DNA of 54,218 nucleotides from NCBI GenBank assembly GCA_036747295.1, contig DAIOCN010000017.1, positions 1 through 54,218 of the forward strand, in the 5' to 3' direction. The position numbers and the translations under genes are program-made. This stretch comes from UBA4736 sp002404015. Its GTDB lineage: Bacteria; Chloroflexota; Dormibacteria; Dormibacterales; Dormibacteraceae. The notes beneath the pieces are model-generated. The model saw only the letters and a program-made list of their open reading frames with translations, made no database searches and was not told where the DNA came from. This document shows positions 13,325 through 22,516 of this stretch, in pieces. Numbering within the stretch: the stretch's first letter is position 1; every line of letters begins with the position of its first letter.

Positions 13325-14176
13325 ATGTCCCGGAACGGTTTCACGCCAGAGCAGGTCCAGCGCTACGCCCGCCACCTGATCCTGCCCGAGGTCGGCGGCA
13401 CCGGCCAGAAGAAGCTGCTCAACTCGAGCGTTCTGCTGCTGGGCGCCGGCGGCCTCGGTTCCCCGGCCGGCCTCTACCTGGCCGCTGCCGGCATCGGCAA
13501 GATCGGAATCCTGGACTTCGACGAGGTCGACCGCACCAACCTGCAGCGCCAGATCCTGCACGGGCTGGACGACCTGGGCCGTCCCAAGGTGGACTCCGCC
13601 GAGGAGTCGATGAAGTCGATGAACCCCGACGTCGAGGTGGTCAAGCACCGGACGCACCTGAACTCCGAGAACGCGCTGGAGATCTTCGAGCCCTACGACC
13701 TGATCGTGGACGGGACGGACAACTTCCCCACCAGGTACCTGGCCAACGACGCCTCGTTTCTGCTGGGCAAGCCGCTCGTGCACGGCGCCATCTACCGCTT
13801 CGAAGGCCAGATGACGATGTTCGACGCCGCCAAGGGCACGGGCTGCTACCGCTGCCTGTTCCCGACCCCCCCGCCCCCGGGCGCCGTCGCCAGCTGCGCC
13901 GAGGCCGGCGTGTTCGGCGTGCTGCCAGGGATCATCGGCAGCATGATGGCCTTCGAGACCATCAAGTACATCCTCTCGATCGGCGAGCCGCTGATCGGCA
14001 AGCTGCTGGTCTTCGAAGGGATGGACATGTCCTTCCGCAAGCTGAACCTGCGCCGCAGCCCGAAGTGCCCGCTCTGCGGCGACAACCCGACGGTCAAGGA
14101 GCTGATCGACTACGAGCAGTTCTGCGGCGTGACCGCGGTCGAGCCCTCGGTCACCCCCATCCAGGCCACGGTCTAA
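13325..14176 (+). CDS. moeB: MoeB/ThiF-type sulfur-carrier adenylyltransferase, 283 aa
   Basis: It activates the C-terminal Gly-Gly of a ubiquitin-like sulfur carrier (MoaD, ThiS or CysO) with ATP. The E1-like fold is shown by 'GAGGLGSPAG' (from Gly40), 'DRTNLQRQ' and 'DGTDNFPTRY'. Zinc cysteines are C174/C177 and C248/C251, and the loop cysteine C191 lies in 'SCAEAGVFGVLPG'. It lacks the C-terminal rhodanese domain of MoeZ. TAATAT ends 7 nt before the ATG, again a leaderless arrangement. It is divergent from the 12377-13273 gene and precedes larE by 21 nt. Which carrier it serves is not resolved here. Confidence 0.9.
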   Translation: MSRNGFTPEQVQRYARHLILPEVGGTGQKKLLNSSVLLLGAGGLGSPAGLYLAAAGIGKIGILDFDEVDRTNLQRQILHGLDDLGRPKVDSAEESMKSMNPDVEVVKHRTHLNSENALEIFEPYDLIVDGTDNFPTRYLANDASFLLGKPLVHGAIYRFEGQMTMFDAAKGTGCYRCLFPTPPPPGAVASCAEAGVFGVLPGIIGSMMAFETIKYILSIGEPLIGKLLVFEGMDMSFRKLNLRRSPKCPLCGDNPTVKELIDYEQFCGVTAVEPSVTPIQATV

Positions 14177-14197
14177 CCGGTTTAACCTGAGCTGGAC

Positions 14198-15034
14198 TTG
14201 ATCCAGCTCGACCGGTTCGACTCGGCCACCCTGGACCGGGCTCGCGCCATCGTCCGCGACCTCGGCTCCGTACTGGTCGCCTACTCCGGCGGCGTCGACT
14301 CGACCCTGCTCCTGAAGCTGGCGCTGGAGGAGCTGGGAGGCGACCAGGCGGCGGCGGTCCTGGCCAGCTCTCCCGCCTACCCGGCGGCCGAGCAGGAGCA
14401 GGCCCGCCTCTTGTCCGCCAGCCTGGGCGCCCGGCTGGTCGAGGTGGACACCGACGAGGTCTCGCTGGAGGCCTACCGGCGCAACAGCCCCGATCGCTGC
14501 TTCCACTGCAAGGAGGAGCTGTTCGAGACGCTGGAGCCCGTGCGCGAGCGACTCGGTCTCGCCCACCTGGCCTACGGCGCGACGGCGGACGACGCCGGCG
14601 AGCACCGGCCCGGCCACGGCTCCGCCGTCCGCCGCGGCGTGCGCTTCCCGCTTCTCGAAGCGGGCATGGGGAAGAGCGACATCCGGGGGGTGGCCAGGAG
14701 ACTCGGCTTGCCCAACTGGGACAAGCCATCCTTTGCCTGTCTCTCGTCCCGGATCCCGCACGGCACCGAGGTGACGGTCGAAGCCCTGCGCCAGATCGAG
14801 GGGGCCGAGGCCGCCATCCAGGCGCTGGGCTTCCGCCAGGTGAGGGTCCGCCACCACGGTGAGGTGGCCCGGATCGAGGTAGAACCGGCCGAGATGGAGC
14901 GGCTCATCGACCTGCGCGCGCGCGTCGTCGACGGCGTGCGGGCTGCCGGTTACAAGTTCGTCTCGGTCGACCTGGAGGGCTACTCCACCGGTAGCCTCAA
15001 CCGGACCTGGAGACCGGCGCCCGAGAGCTCCTGA
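14198..15034 (+). CDS. larE: LarE-type ATP-dependent sacrificial sulfur transferase, 278 aa
   Basis: It is a PP-loop enzyme of the LarE family, which adenylates a carboxylate and donates sulfur, in known cases from its own cysteine during synthesis of the nickel-pincer cofactor. Visible marks are the PP-loop 'SGGVDS' (30-35), 'DRCFHCKEELF' near 108, and 'KPSFACLSSRIPHG' with Cys181 at the sacrificial position. The start is TTG 14198; no better start is available. Adjacency to moeB suggests a shared sulfur-transfer theme. No larB or larC gene is seen in the window, so the final acceptor is open. Confidence 0.88.
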   Translation: MIQLDRFDSATLDRARAIVRDLGSVLVAYSGGVDSTLLLKLALEELGGDQAAAVLASSPAYPAAEQEQARLLSASLGARLVEVDTDEVSLEAYRRNSPDRCFHCKEELFETLEPVRERLGLAHLAYGATADDAGEHRPGHGSAVRRGVRFPLLEAGMGKSDIRGVARRLGLPNWDKPSFACLSSRIPHGTEVTVEALRQIEGAEAAIQALGFRQVRVRHHGEVARIEVEPAEMERLIDLRARVVDGVRAAGYKFVSVDLEGYSTGSLNRTWRPAPESS

Positions 15035-15081
15035 CCGCCGGCGCGGTCATCGTCTCCCCTTGTCGGCGAGACTTGCTAGCA

Positions 15082-16005
15082 ATGGCGACAGTCGAGTGGA
15101 CGGGCGATGGCCTGAGGCTCATCGACCAGACCCGCCTGCCCGGGGAGGAGGTCTATGTCACCTGCCGCACCGCGGCGGAGGTCGCCCGCGCCATCCGGGA
15201 GATGGTTGTGCGGGGCGCCCCGGCGATCGGCGCGGCGGCCGCTTACGGCGTGGCCCTGGCCGCGCGCGAGGGTGACCTGGCCGGGGGCGCTGCCCTGATC
15301 CGCGCCGCTCGGCCGACCGCCCGTGACCTCTTCTGGGCGGTCGAGCGCGTCGAGCGGGCCCGGGAGCCGCTCGAGGAGGCCCACCTGATCTCGCGGGAGA
15401 GCGTCGCGGCCTGCCGGGCCATCGGGCGCCACGGGGCGGCCCTGCTTCCGGAGGGCGCTCGCGTCATCACGATCTGCAACACGGGGGCCCTGGCCACCGT
15501 GGACTACGGGACCGCGCTAGGAGTCATCCGGACGGCCCACGAGGCCGGCAAGCAGCCGTTCGTGTACGTGATGGAGACGCGCCCTCGGGCGCAGGGCGCC
15601 AGGCTCACGGCCTGGGAGCTGCGGCGGCTCGGCATCCCCTTCAAGCTGATCGCCGACTCGGCAGCCGGCCTGCTCCTGCAGCGGGGCCTGGCCGATGCGG
15701 CCATAAGCGGCGCTGACCGCGTCTGCGCCAATGGGGACGTGGTGAACAAGGTCGGCACCTACCCGCTGGCGCTGCTCTGCCACGAGCACGGCGTCCCCTT
15801 CTACACGGCCGCGCCGACCAGCACGATCGACCTCGGGGCGGCGGACGGCGCCGCGGTGGAGATCGAGGAGCGCGACCCGAGCGAGGTGACCACTTTCGCG
15901 CCCGCCGGGACGGAGGCCTGGAACCCCGCCTTCGACGTGACCCCGGCGCGCCTCGTCACGGCGCTCATCACCGAGTCCGGCGTACGCCTCGGAGCGATGG
16001 TGTGA
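15082..16005 (+). CDS. mtnA: S-methyl-5-thioribose-1-phosphate isomerase MtnA
   Basis: It converts methylthioribose-1-phosphate to methylthioribulose-1-phosphate in methionine salvage. Hallmarks are 'MVVRGAPAIGAAAAYG' (40-55), the catalytic cysteine C132 in 'TICNTGALAT', and the catalytic Asp212 in 'GADRVCANGDVVNKVGT'. Length (307 aa from ATG 15082) is slightly shorter than the typical ~340. A TTG at 15073 would add three residues. It overlaps mtnP by one base (TGATG), so both MTA-salvage steps are coupled. Confidence 0.95.
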   Translation: MATVEWTGDGLRLIDQTRLPGEEVYVTCRTAAEVARAIREMVVRGAPAIGAAAAYGVALAAREGDLAGGAALIRAARPTARDLFWAVERVERAREPLEEAHLISRESVAACRAIGRHGAALLPEGARVITICNTGALATVDYGTALGVIRTAHEAGKQPFVYVMETRPRAQGARLTAWELRRLGIPFKLIADSAAGLLLQRGLADAAISGADRVCANGDVVNKVGTYPLALLCHEHGVPFYTAAPTSTIDLGAADGAAVEIEERDPSEVTTFAPAGTEAWNPAFDVTPARLVTALITESGVRLGAMV

Positions 16006-16811
16006 TGGGCCGGGCCGAGGTCGGCGTCTTCGGCGGCAGCGGCTTCTACAGGCTGCTGGACGACGTCGAGCTCGTGGAGGTGGACACCCCGTACGGGAAG
16101 CCGTCGGACCGCATCGCCCTGGGTATGATCGAGGGCCGGTCGGTGGCGTTCCTGCCCCGGCACGGCGTCCAGCACACGCTGCCGCCCGCCGCGATCAACT
16201 ACCGGGCCAACCTCTGGGCGATGCGCGCGCTCGGGGTGACGCGCGTCATCGCGCCAACCGCCGTCGGCAGCCTGCAGCCGGCCGTCAAGCCTGGCCACTT
16301 CGTCGTCTGCGACCAGTTCGTCGACCGAACCTGGGGCCGCGCCGACACGTTCTATCCGGATGGTCCCCGAGTGGCGCACGTCAGCGCGGCGGAACCGTAC
16401 TGCCCGGTCCTCCGCGACCTCGCCATCCGGACGGGTCGCGCGCTGGGCCTGGACGTTCACGAGACGGGAACGGTGGTGGTGATCCAGGGGCCCCGCTTCT
16501 CGACCCGCGCGGAGAGCCGCTGGTTCGCGGCGATGGGCTGGCAGGTCGTGAACATGACGCAGTACCCCGAGGTCATCCTGGCCCGCGAGCTCGAGCTCTG
16601 CTACGTCAACGTCTCGCTGATCACCGACTACGATGCGGGCCTGGCCGCGGACCCCGCGGTCGAGCCGGTCAGCGTGGCCGAGGTCGAGCGCTTCTTCGCC
16701 GCCAGCAACGAGCGTGTTCGGGAGCTCATCCTGGGCCTCATTCCGCAGCTGCCCGGCGACCGCGACTGTCCCTGCGGGACCGCCATGAAGGGAGCCGTGA
16801 TCGGTGGCTGA
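16005..16811 (+). CDS. mtnP: S-methyl-5'-thioadenosine phosphorylase MtnP
   Basis: It phosphorolyses methylthioadenosine to adenine and methylthioribose-1-phosphate, the substrate of the adjacent MtnA. The nucleoside phosphorylase fold is shown by 'VGVFGGSGFYRLL' at the N-terminus, 'FLPRHGVQHTLPP' (phosphate loop), 'APTAVGSL', 'GPRFSTRAESRW' and 'NMTQYPEVILARELELCY'. The start is ATG 16005 overlapping the mtnA stop; GTG 16002 is also possible. It ends inside the start of glpK (8-nt overlap). Later salvage genes (mtnB to mtnD) are not in the window. Confidence 0.95.
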   Translation: MGRAEVGVFGGSGFYRLLDDVELVEVDTPYGKPSDRIALGMIEGRSVAFLPRHGVQHTLPPAAINYRANLWAMRALGVTRVIAPTAVGSLQPAVKPGHFVVCDQFVDRTWGRADTFYPDGPRVAHVSAAEPYCPVLRDLAIRTGRALGLDVHETGTVVVIQGPRFSTRAESRWFAAMGWQVVNMTQYPEVILARELELCYVNVSLITDYDAGLAADPAVEPVSVAEVERFFAASNERVRELILGLIPQLPGDRDCPCGTAMKGAVIGG

Positions 16812-18294
16812 ACCGGTCCTCCTGGCACTCGACCAGGGCACCACGGGCAGCACAGTCGTCGCCGTCGGCACCGATGGGCTGGTCAAGGGCAAGGGCTACC
16901 GCGAGATCGAGCAGCACTACCCGCGGCCCGGTTGGGTCGAGCACGACCCGGCGGAGATCTGGCGCAGCGTCCAGGAGGCTGCGGGCATCGCGCTGCGCGC
17001 GGCCGGCGCCGCCGCACGCGACGTCAGGGCGGTGGGCATCACGAACCAGCGGGAAACCCTGGTGCTCTGGGACCCGGCCAGCCTGCGCCCGCTGCACAGG
17101 GCGATCGTCTGGCAGGACCGGCGCACCGCGGGCATGTGCGATCGCCTCCGCGAGCAGGGCCACGAACTGCGCGTGCGCGAGCTGACCGGGCTCGTCCTCG
17201 ACCCCTACTTCACAGGCACCAAGCTGGCCTGGGCGATGGAGCATGTGGAGGGTGCCGCGGCCGCAGCCGCGGGCACGGTCGACAGCTGGCTGGTCGCCAA
17301 CCTCTCGGCGGCCCGGGACCACGTGACGGACGCCTCCAACGCGTCCCGGACGTTGCTTTTCGACATCGGGCTCGGGGAGTGGAGCGAGGAGCTGGCCGAC
17401 CTGCTGCGGGTCCCCCTGGGCGTGATGCCCGAGGTCCGGCCCTCCAGCGGGGAGATCTCAAGGACCGACCCGACGGCGTTCCTCGGGATCGATGCCCCCA
17501 TCTCCGGGATCGCGGGCGACCAGCAGGCAGCGCTCTTCGGCCAGGCCTGCCTGCGCCCGGGGATGGCCAAGAACACCTATGGAACCGGGTCCTTCGTCCT
17601 CATGAACACAGGCGCCGAAAGGACGAAATCCGGGAGTGGCATGCTCACCACGGTCGCCTGGCTTCGCGGGGGCCGGCTGGAGTACGCGCTGGAGGGCGCC
17701 ATCTTCATAACCGGCGCCGCCCTGCAGTGGCTGCGGGACGGGCTGGGCCTGATCGCGGCGGCAGCCGAGGCCGGTCCCCTGTGCGAGTCGGTGGCGAGCA
17801 CCGGCGGGGTCTATCTGGTGCCCGCCTTCACCGGGTTGGGCGCGCCCCACTGGGATCCCTACGCGCGGGGCGCACTGCTCGGGATCACGAGGGGGACGGG
17901 GCGGGCCGAGGTGGTCCGGGCGGCCGTCGAGGCCATGGCCTACCAGACACGCGACGTCGTCGAGGCGATGGCCAAGGACGCCGGCCGGCCGCTCGAGGAG
18001 CTGCGGGTCGACGGCGGGGCCTCGGTCATGGACTTCCTCTGCCAGTTCCAGGCCGACCTCCTGGGGATCCCCGTGCGCCGGCCCCGGCAGACGGAGACCA
18101 CCGCCCTGGGGGCCGCCTACCTGGCCGGCCTGGGGGCCGGGGTCTGGGCGTCCGACGCGGAGCTCGCTGACGTCTGGCAGCTGGATCGGGAGTTCGAACC
18201 GCGGATCGGCCGCGACCAGGCGGCCGAGATGCAGAGCCGCTGGCGGCGGGCGGTCGAGAGAAGCCTCAGGTGGGTCGACGATAATCAGCCCTGA
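16804..18294 (+). CDS. glpK: Glycerol kinase GlpK, 496 aa
   Basis: It phosphorylates glycerol to glycerol-3-phosphate. FGGY-kinase marks are 'LALDQGTTGSTVVAV' (ATP loop, residue 7 onward), 'GITNQRET', 'AIVWQDRRT', 'FTGTKLAW', 'TDASNASRTLLFDI', 'GDQQAALFGQ' and 'TYGTGSFVLMNTG'. Length is typical. GTG 16804 overlaps the mtnP stop by 8 nt, and AAGGGAG lies about 9 nt upstream. No glpD or glpF is seen nearby. Membership in the mtn operon is odd, since the pathways share no intermediate, so co-transcription may be incidental. Confidence 0.95.
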   Translation: MAEPVLLALDQGTTGSTVVAVGTDGLVKGKGYREIEQHYPRPGWVEHDPAEIWRSVQEAAGIALRAAGAAARDVRAVGITNQRETLVLWDPASLRPLHRAIVWQDRRTAGMCDRLREQGHELRVRELTGLVLDPYFTGTKLAWAMEHVEGAAAAAAGTVDSWLVANLSAARDHVTDASNASRTLLFDIGLGEWSEELADLLRVPLGVMPEVRPSSGEISRTDPTAFLGIDAPISGIAGDQQAALFGQACLRPGMAKNTYGTGSFVLMNTGAERTKSGSGMLTTVAWLRGGRLEYALEGAIFITGAALQWLRDGLGLIAAAAEAGPLCESVASTGGVYLVPAFTGLGAPHWDPYARGALLGITRGTGRAEVVRAAVEAMAYQTRDVVEAMAKDAGRPLEELRVDGGASVMDFLCQFQADLLGIPVRRPRQTETTALGAAYLAGLGAGVWASDAELADVWQLDREFEPRIGRDQAAEMQSRWRRAVERSLRWVDDNQP

Positions 18295-18298
18295 CTTC

Positions 18299-18874
18299 AT
18301 GCGCCATCACATCCTCTACGCGGACCAGATGTGGCGGAAGCAGCGCTTCTGGGCGCTCTTCCTGGTGCTGGTCGGACTCGTGATGAGCTTCTACCTGATC
18401 ATCTACCGGCGCCAGCCTCTCAACACCAACACGTACATCTGGCTGGCGTATGTTCCCTCCGGGCTGCTCCTGCTGGGGATCCTCCAGTACTACAAGTGGC
18501 GAAGCTTCGTGCAGGCGACGGACGCCGGGCTCAAGGTCTCGAACCTGATGTCGAGCGTCATGATCGACTACCAGTCGATCCGGGGCGTCCGCGTCGGGCC
18601 CCTGAACCAGCACTTCGCGGAAGGCCGCAAGAAGATGGCGCGGCCGGTCGCCAAGGCCCTCCTCGAGCACCCCGCGCTGTTCGTGCGGCTGCGTGGCGAC
18701 GACCTCCAGCTGGCGGCCATCACCCGCAAGCTGGGCTCTCAGCTGGCCTCGTACGACACGATCGCGCTGCCCCTGCCCGATCCGGACGCTATGGCCTGGG
18801 AGCTCAACTCCCGCCTGCCCGACCGGCTCGGGGTCAACCTCGGTGGGGGGCGCCGGCGGAAGAAGCGAAGGTGA
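18299..18874 (+). CDS. Two-helix membrane protein with a PH-like domain, 191 aa
   Basis: Residues about 15-65 form two membrane helices ('FWALFLVLVGLVMSFYLII' and 'IWLAYVPSGLLLLGILQYY'). The soluble part (70-175) has the look of a bacterial PH domain ('FVQATDAGLKVSNLMSSVMI'), and the C-terminus is strongly basic (RRRKKRR). The stop overlaps the start of the mannosyltransferase gene (GTGA), so it is probably expressed with the glycosylation genes. It could scaffold the transferase or sense the membrane; no enzyme motif is seen. Confidence 0.75.
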   Translation: MRHHILYADQMWRKQRFWALFLVLVGLVMSFYLIIYRRQPLNTNTYIWLAYVPSGLLLLGILQYYKWRSFVQATDAGLKVSNLMSSVMIDYQSIRGVRVGPLNQHFAEGRKKMARPVAKALLEHPALFVRLRGDDLQLAAITRKLGSQLASYDTIALPLPDPDAMAWELNSRLPDRLGVNLGGGRRRKKRR

Positions 18875-20571
18875 CCGCCGCGCGCCAGGAGCGCCGCGCC
18901 GAGGCGCAGCGGGTGCGCGAGGAGGTGCCCGCGACCGAGCCCGACGCGGCGCCCGAGGTGGCGCCGGCAGGCTGGGGGCGGCGGCTGCTGGCCCGGCTGG
19001 AACTCCAACGGCCGGACGTCGTCGCGCTGCTCGTGCTGACCGCGGTTGCGTTCGTCTTCCGTTTCTTCAGCCCGCTGATGCCCGATGTGCTGAGCCACCC
19101 CTTCCAGGGGGCCCCGATCAGCAACTGCGTGCAGAACACGCCCGTCGACACCGCCAACCACGCGGGCACCCTTTGCGGTTTGGCCTACCCCTTCCAGCGC
19201 AACTACGCCCAGGCCGGGCAGCCACCGACGCCGCCGCAGGGCCAGATCTTCGACGAGGTCTACTTCCCGGTCTTCGCCCACGACGACCTCAAGGGCATCT
19301 CCTATTTCGACCCTGAGCCGCCGCTTAGCAAGCTGTTCATCGCCTCCGGCGAGTGGCTCTACGGCTGGTGGCGGGCGACCTTCGAGGGGGCGCACGGAAA
19401 CTACGCCGACCTCGGCTTCAACACCTTCGGCTGGCGGATCATGGCCTGCCTCTTCGGGACGCTGTGCGTGCCGATGATGTACCTGCTCGCGCACCGCCTC
19501 TGGCCCAACCGCGTGTTCGCCCTGGCCGCGGGCGTCCTGACCTGCTTCGACGGCATGTTCTTCGTGCAGTCGAGGATCGGGATGATCGACATCTTCCCGA
19601 TCTTCTTGATCCTGCTGAGCTACTGGGTCTTCCTGATCCACCTGGGCAGCCGCACCGAGCGCGAGTCACTGGTCACGTTGGTGCTGACAGGGATCGTGCT
19701 GGGCCTCGCGATCAGCTCCAAGTGGATCGCGCTGGCCGCCTGGGCGAGCGTGATCTTCTTCCTGGTCATGCGTCCCATCCGGCGCCGTCTGGCGGTGGGG
19801 ATCGGGGAGTGGCGATGGGGCAGGGGGGAGGGGCCGGCCCTCCCCGGCGGGGCCCGGATCGCGCCATTCGTGGCGGTGGCCGTGGTGGCGCTGGTGCTCG
19901 TCCCGGTCGCGATCTACCTGGCCAGCTGGATCCCCTTCTTCACGCGCGGCCAGTTCCACGACCTGAAGGATCTGATCCTCTACCAGAAGCAGTCGTACGA
20001 CTACCACGCCCACCTTACGGCGACCCACCCGTACGGCTCACCCTGGTTCTCCTGGCCATTCCTGTTCCGGCCGGTCGCTTACTACTACGAGTACCAGGGC
20101 CTGGGCAGCGACGCCTTCAGCGGGCAGTCGCTGGTGGCAGGAATCGTCAACCTCGGGAACCCCTGGATCTGGTGGACCAGCCTGCCCTGCCTGCTGGCTC
20201 TGCCCTACTTCATCTTCCGCCACCGCAGCTTCCCGGCCGCGGTGATCGCGGTCGGCTTCATCACCCAGTTCCTGCCCTGGTCGCGCGTGACCCGGGTCAT
20301 CTTCCTGTACCACATGTTCGGCGGCCTGATCTTCATGATCCTGGCCCTGGCCTTCACGCTGGGCCGGATCTCCACTTCGGAGGGATTGGTGTTTGAGGCC
20401 GGCGCCTTTCGCCTGGCGCTGTCCGGGCGCCAGATCGCCTACGCGCACCTGGCGGTGGCGATCGGCTTCTTCCTCTGGTTCTACCCGGTCTGGACCGGCC
20501 TGCCGATCACCAGCCACGCCTACCTGAGCCCCTTCCCGGACGGGAAGATGTGGTTCCCCTCCTGGATCTGA
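18871..20571 (+). CDS. GT39-family protein O-mannosyltransferase (PMT), 566 aa
   Basis: It resembles bacterial polyprenyl-phosphate-mannose:protein mannosyltransferases (Rv1002c type), which glycosylate exported Ser/Thr proteins. After a charged N-terminus and the first membrane helix comes the PMT signature 'IFDEVYFPVFAHDDL...SYFDPEPPLSKL', with the acidic pair that binds metal and sugar donor. About ten more membrane helices follow, with 'SRIGMIDIF' and 'SSKWIALAAW' typical of the family. I chose GTG 18871 (GTGA overlap with the upstream stop); the open frame extends much further upstream but lies over another gene. It is followed within 1 nt by another membrane protein. Confidence 0.9.
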   Translation: MTAARQERRAEAQRVREEVPATEPDAAPEVAPAGWGRRLLARLELQRPDVVALLVLTAVAFVFRFFSPLMPDVLSHPFQGAPISNCVQNTPVDTANHAGTLCGLAYPFQRNYAQAGQPPTPPQGQIFDEVYFPVFAHDDLKGISYFDPEPPLSKLFIASGEWLYGWWRATFEGAHGNYADLGFNTFGWRIMACLFGTLCVPMMYLLAHRLWPNRVFALAAGVLTCFDGMFFVQSRIGMIDIFPIFLILLSYWVFLIHLGSRTERESLVTLVLTGIVLGLAISSKWIALAAWASVIFFLVMRPIRRRLAVGIGEWRWGRGEGPALPGGARIAPFVAVAVVALVLVPVAIYLASWIPFFTRGQFHDLKDLILYQKQSYDYHAHLTATHPYGSPWFSWPFLFRPVAYYYEYQGLGSDAFSGQSLVAGIVNLGNPWIWWTSLPCLLALPYFIFRHRSFPAAVIAVGFITQFLPWSRVTRVIFLYHMFGGLIFMILALAFTLGRISTSEGLVFEAGAFRLALSGRQIAYAHLAVAIGFFLWFYPVWTGLPITSHAYLSPFPDGKMWFPSWI

Positions 20572-20572
20572 G

Positions 20573-22516
20573 ATGGAGTCCGCGCCGGCTGCCCGTCCGG
20601 CCTTTCTGAGCGCCTGGCCTCCGGCCCGGGTGGCGGTACTGGCGGCCGCCGCGCTAAGCCTGGTCGGCGCGGCCGCGCTGACTGGTTGGGCGCTGGTCGT
20701 GCTGGCCGGCTGCGTGGTCGTCGGGGCCGGCCTGTCCTGGCTTTCGGGCCTTCCGCTGAAGCTCGAGGAGCGGCTCGCCTTCGGCGCCATCATCGGGCCG
20801 GTCGCGTTCACGATGGCCCTGCTCCTGCTCTCGCTGGCCTTTGGGCTGGAGCTGGCGACCGTGCTGGGGGCTTTGGCAATCGCGCTTGCGGCGTCGGCGC
20901 CGGGCTGGTGGCTGGGTCGCCGGGACCTGGCGCTGGCCACGCCCTCGGAAGGCTGGCAGCTCTGGGTGCTGTTCGCCGTCTGCGGGCTCTACGCCCTGCT
21001 GCTGCTGAGCCGGAGCTACACGTTCACCGCCGGCGGGCTGATCACCGGCACCGTCGGGGCTTACGGCGACTGGGCCGCCCACCTCACCTACGCGGGCTCC
21101 TTCGCCTACGGACACAACTTCCCGCCCGAGTTCCCGATCGACCCCGGGCACCGTCTCGCCTACCCGTTCATGGTCGACTTGTTCGCGGCCGCCCTGGTGC
21201 CCCTGGGCACCTCTCTGACCAACGCCCTAGTCCTCACCAGCGGGCTCCTGGCCCTCGCCTTCCCCGCGGTCATGTACCTGGTGGGCGTCCGCCTGGTCGG
21301 CAGCCGGGTGGGGGCGGCCGCCGCGGTCCTGGTGTTCCTGCTGAGCGGCGGCCTCGGCTTCGCCGCGCTGGTCGCCGACCTGGACAAGGGCGGACTCGCG
21401 GTGCTCTCCCACCTGCCTCGCCTCTACACGCAGGCGCCCGACAGCAACTACCAGTGGCTGAACCCCGTTCTGGCCTGGATGCTGCCGCAGCGCTCGGTCC
21501 TGTTCGGCTGGCCCCTGGCGCTGATCGCGGCTGCGCTGCTCTGGCTGGCCCGCGAGCGGCGGGACTGGCGGCCCTACGCGTTCACCGGCGTACTGGTCGG
21601 CCTGGCCCCGCTCTTCCACGTGCACGGCTTCGGCACCGCCGTCGTCCTGGCGGGGTTCTGGGCCCTGCTCGACCGCCGCCGCGAGTGGGCCGCGTTCTTC
21701 CTCCCGGTGCTGCTGCTGGGGTTGCCCGCCCTGCTCTTCCTGCTGGTGCCCGGCAGCTCCCAGCTGCAGTGGAAGCCGGGCTGGCTGGCGGGCCGGGACG
21801 GCCCGCTCTGGTTCTGGCTCAAGAACACCTCGCTGCTGGTGCCGCTGATGGTGGCCGGCAACCTCTGGCGCGGGGTGCTGCCGGCCGGCGTCGGCCTGCG
21901 CCTCGCCCCGATCTGGCTCTGGTTCCTGATCCCCAACCTGGTGGTCCTCCAGCCCTGGGACTGGGACAACACCAAGTTCTTCGCCTTCTGGGCCCTGTTC
22001 GGCTCGCTGATGGTGGGCGCGCTGCTGGTGGCGCTGGGGCGGCGAGGCCTGGAGGGCGCCTGCCTGGCCGCGATCCTCTTCGTCACGCTCACGCTGGCCG
22101 GGGGACTGGACCTCGCCCGGGCCCAGCAGGGCACGGCCAACCAGGCCCTCTTCACCGACTCGGCCGGGATCGCGACCGCGGACTGGGTTCGCGCCAACAC
22201 CGATCCTCGGTCGATCGTGCTGGTCGCTCCGGCGCACAACGAGCCGATCCCTACCCTCGCCGGCCGCCGGGTCGTGATCGGATACGGCGGTTGGCTGTGG
22301 ACTTACGGTCTCGCCGACTGGATCAGCAAGACCGATAGCGTCCAGAGGATGCTGAGGGGCGACCCCGCGACTTCCGCATTGCTGCGCCAGTATCACGTCG
22401 ACTACGTCGTGGTCGGTCCCCAGGAACAGGCCCTGGGCGCCAACCCGGCTTACTGGCAGACAGCTGCGCGACAGGTTTACTCAAATGGCGCTTACACCGT
22501 CTACCGAGTCGGCTGA
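20573..22516 (+). CDS. Polytopic GT-C-like membrane protein, 647 aa
   Basis: A dozen or more hydrophobic helices cover residues 20-530, followed by a soluble C-terminal domain ('GIATADWVRANTDPRSIVLV', then 'VDYVVVGPQEQALG'). This plan, with 'GDWAAHLTYAGSFAYG' after an early helix and the late 'WDWDNTKFFAFWALFG' segment, is typical of uncharacterised membrane glycosyltransferases of the GT-C superfamily. The donor is probably polyprenyl-phosphate sugar, by inference. It begins 1 nt after the PMT stop and overlaps the next gene by 32 nt, so the three form one operon. Confidence 0.8.
   Translation: MESAPAARPAFLSAWPPARVAVLAAAALSLVGAAALTGWALVVLAGCVVVGAGLSWLSGLPLKLEERLAFGAIIGPVAFTMALLLLSLAFGLELATVLGALAIALAASAPGWWLGRRDLALATPSEGWQLWVLFAVCGLYALLLLSRSYTFTAGGLITGTVGAYGDWAAHLTYAGSFAYGHNFPPEFPIDPGHRLAYPFMVDLFAAALVPLGTSLTNALVLTSGLLALAFPAVMYLVGVRLVGSRVGAAAAVLVFLLSGGLGFAALVADLDKGGLAVLSHLPRLYTQAPDSNYQWLNPVLAWMLPQRSVLFGWPLALIAAALLWLARERRDWRPYAFTGVLVGLAPLFHVHGFGTAVVLAGFWALLDRRREWAAFFLPVLLLGLPALLFLLVPGSSQLQWKPGWLAGRDGPLWFWLKNTSLLVPLMVAGNLWRGVLPAGVGLRLAPIWLWFLIPNLVVLQPWDWDNTKFFAFWALFGSLMVGALLVALGRRGLEGACLAAILFVTLTLAGGLDLARAQQGTANQALFTDSAGIATADWVRANTDPRSIVLVAPAHNEPIPTLAGRRVVIGYGGWLWTYGLADWISKTDSVQRMLRGDPATSALLRQYHVDYVVVGPQEQALGANPAYWQTAARQVYSNGAYTVYRVG

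Noticed and set aside
12377..14857. An 826-codon leftward open frame across moeB and larE
   Set aside because: Only the part after 13273 is protein-like; upstream it is antisense to two clear genes and is repetitive in Gly/Val/Gln/Asp as expected of a high-GC shadow frame.
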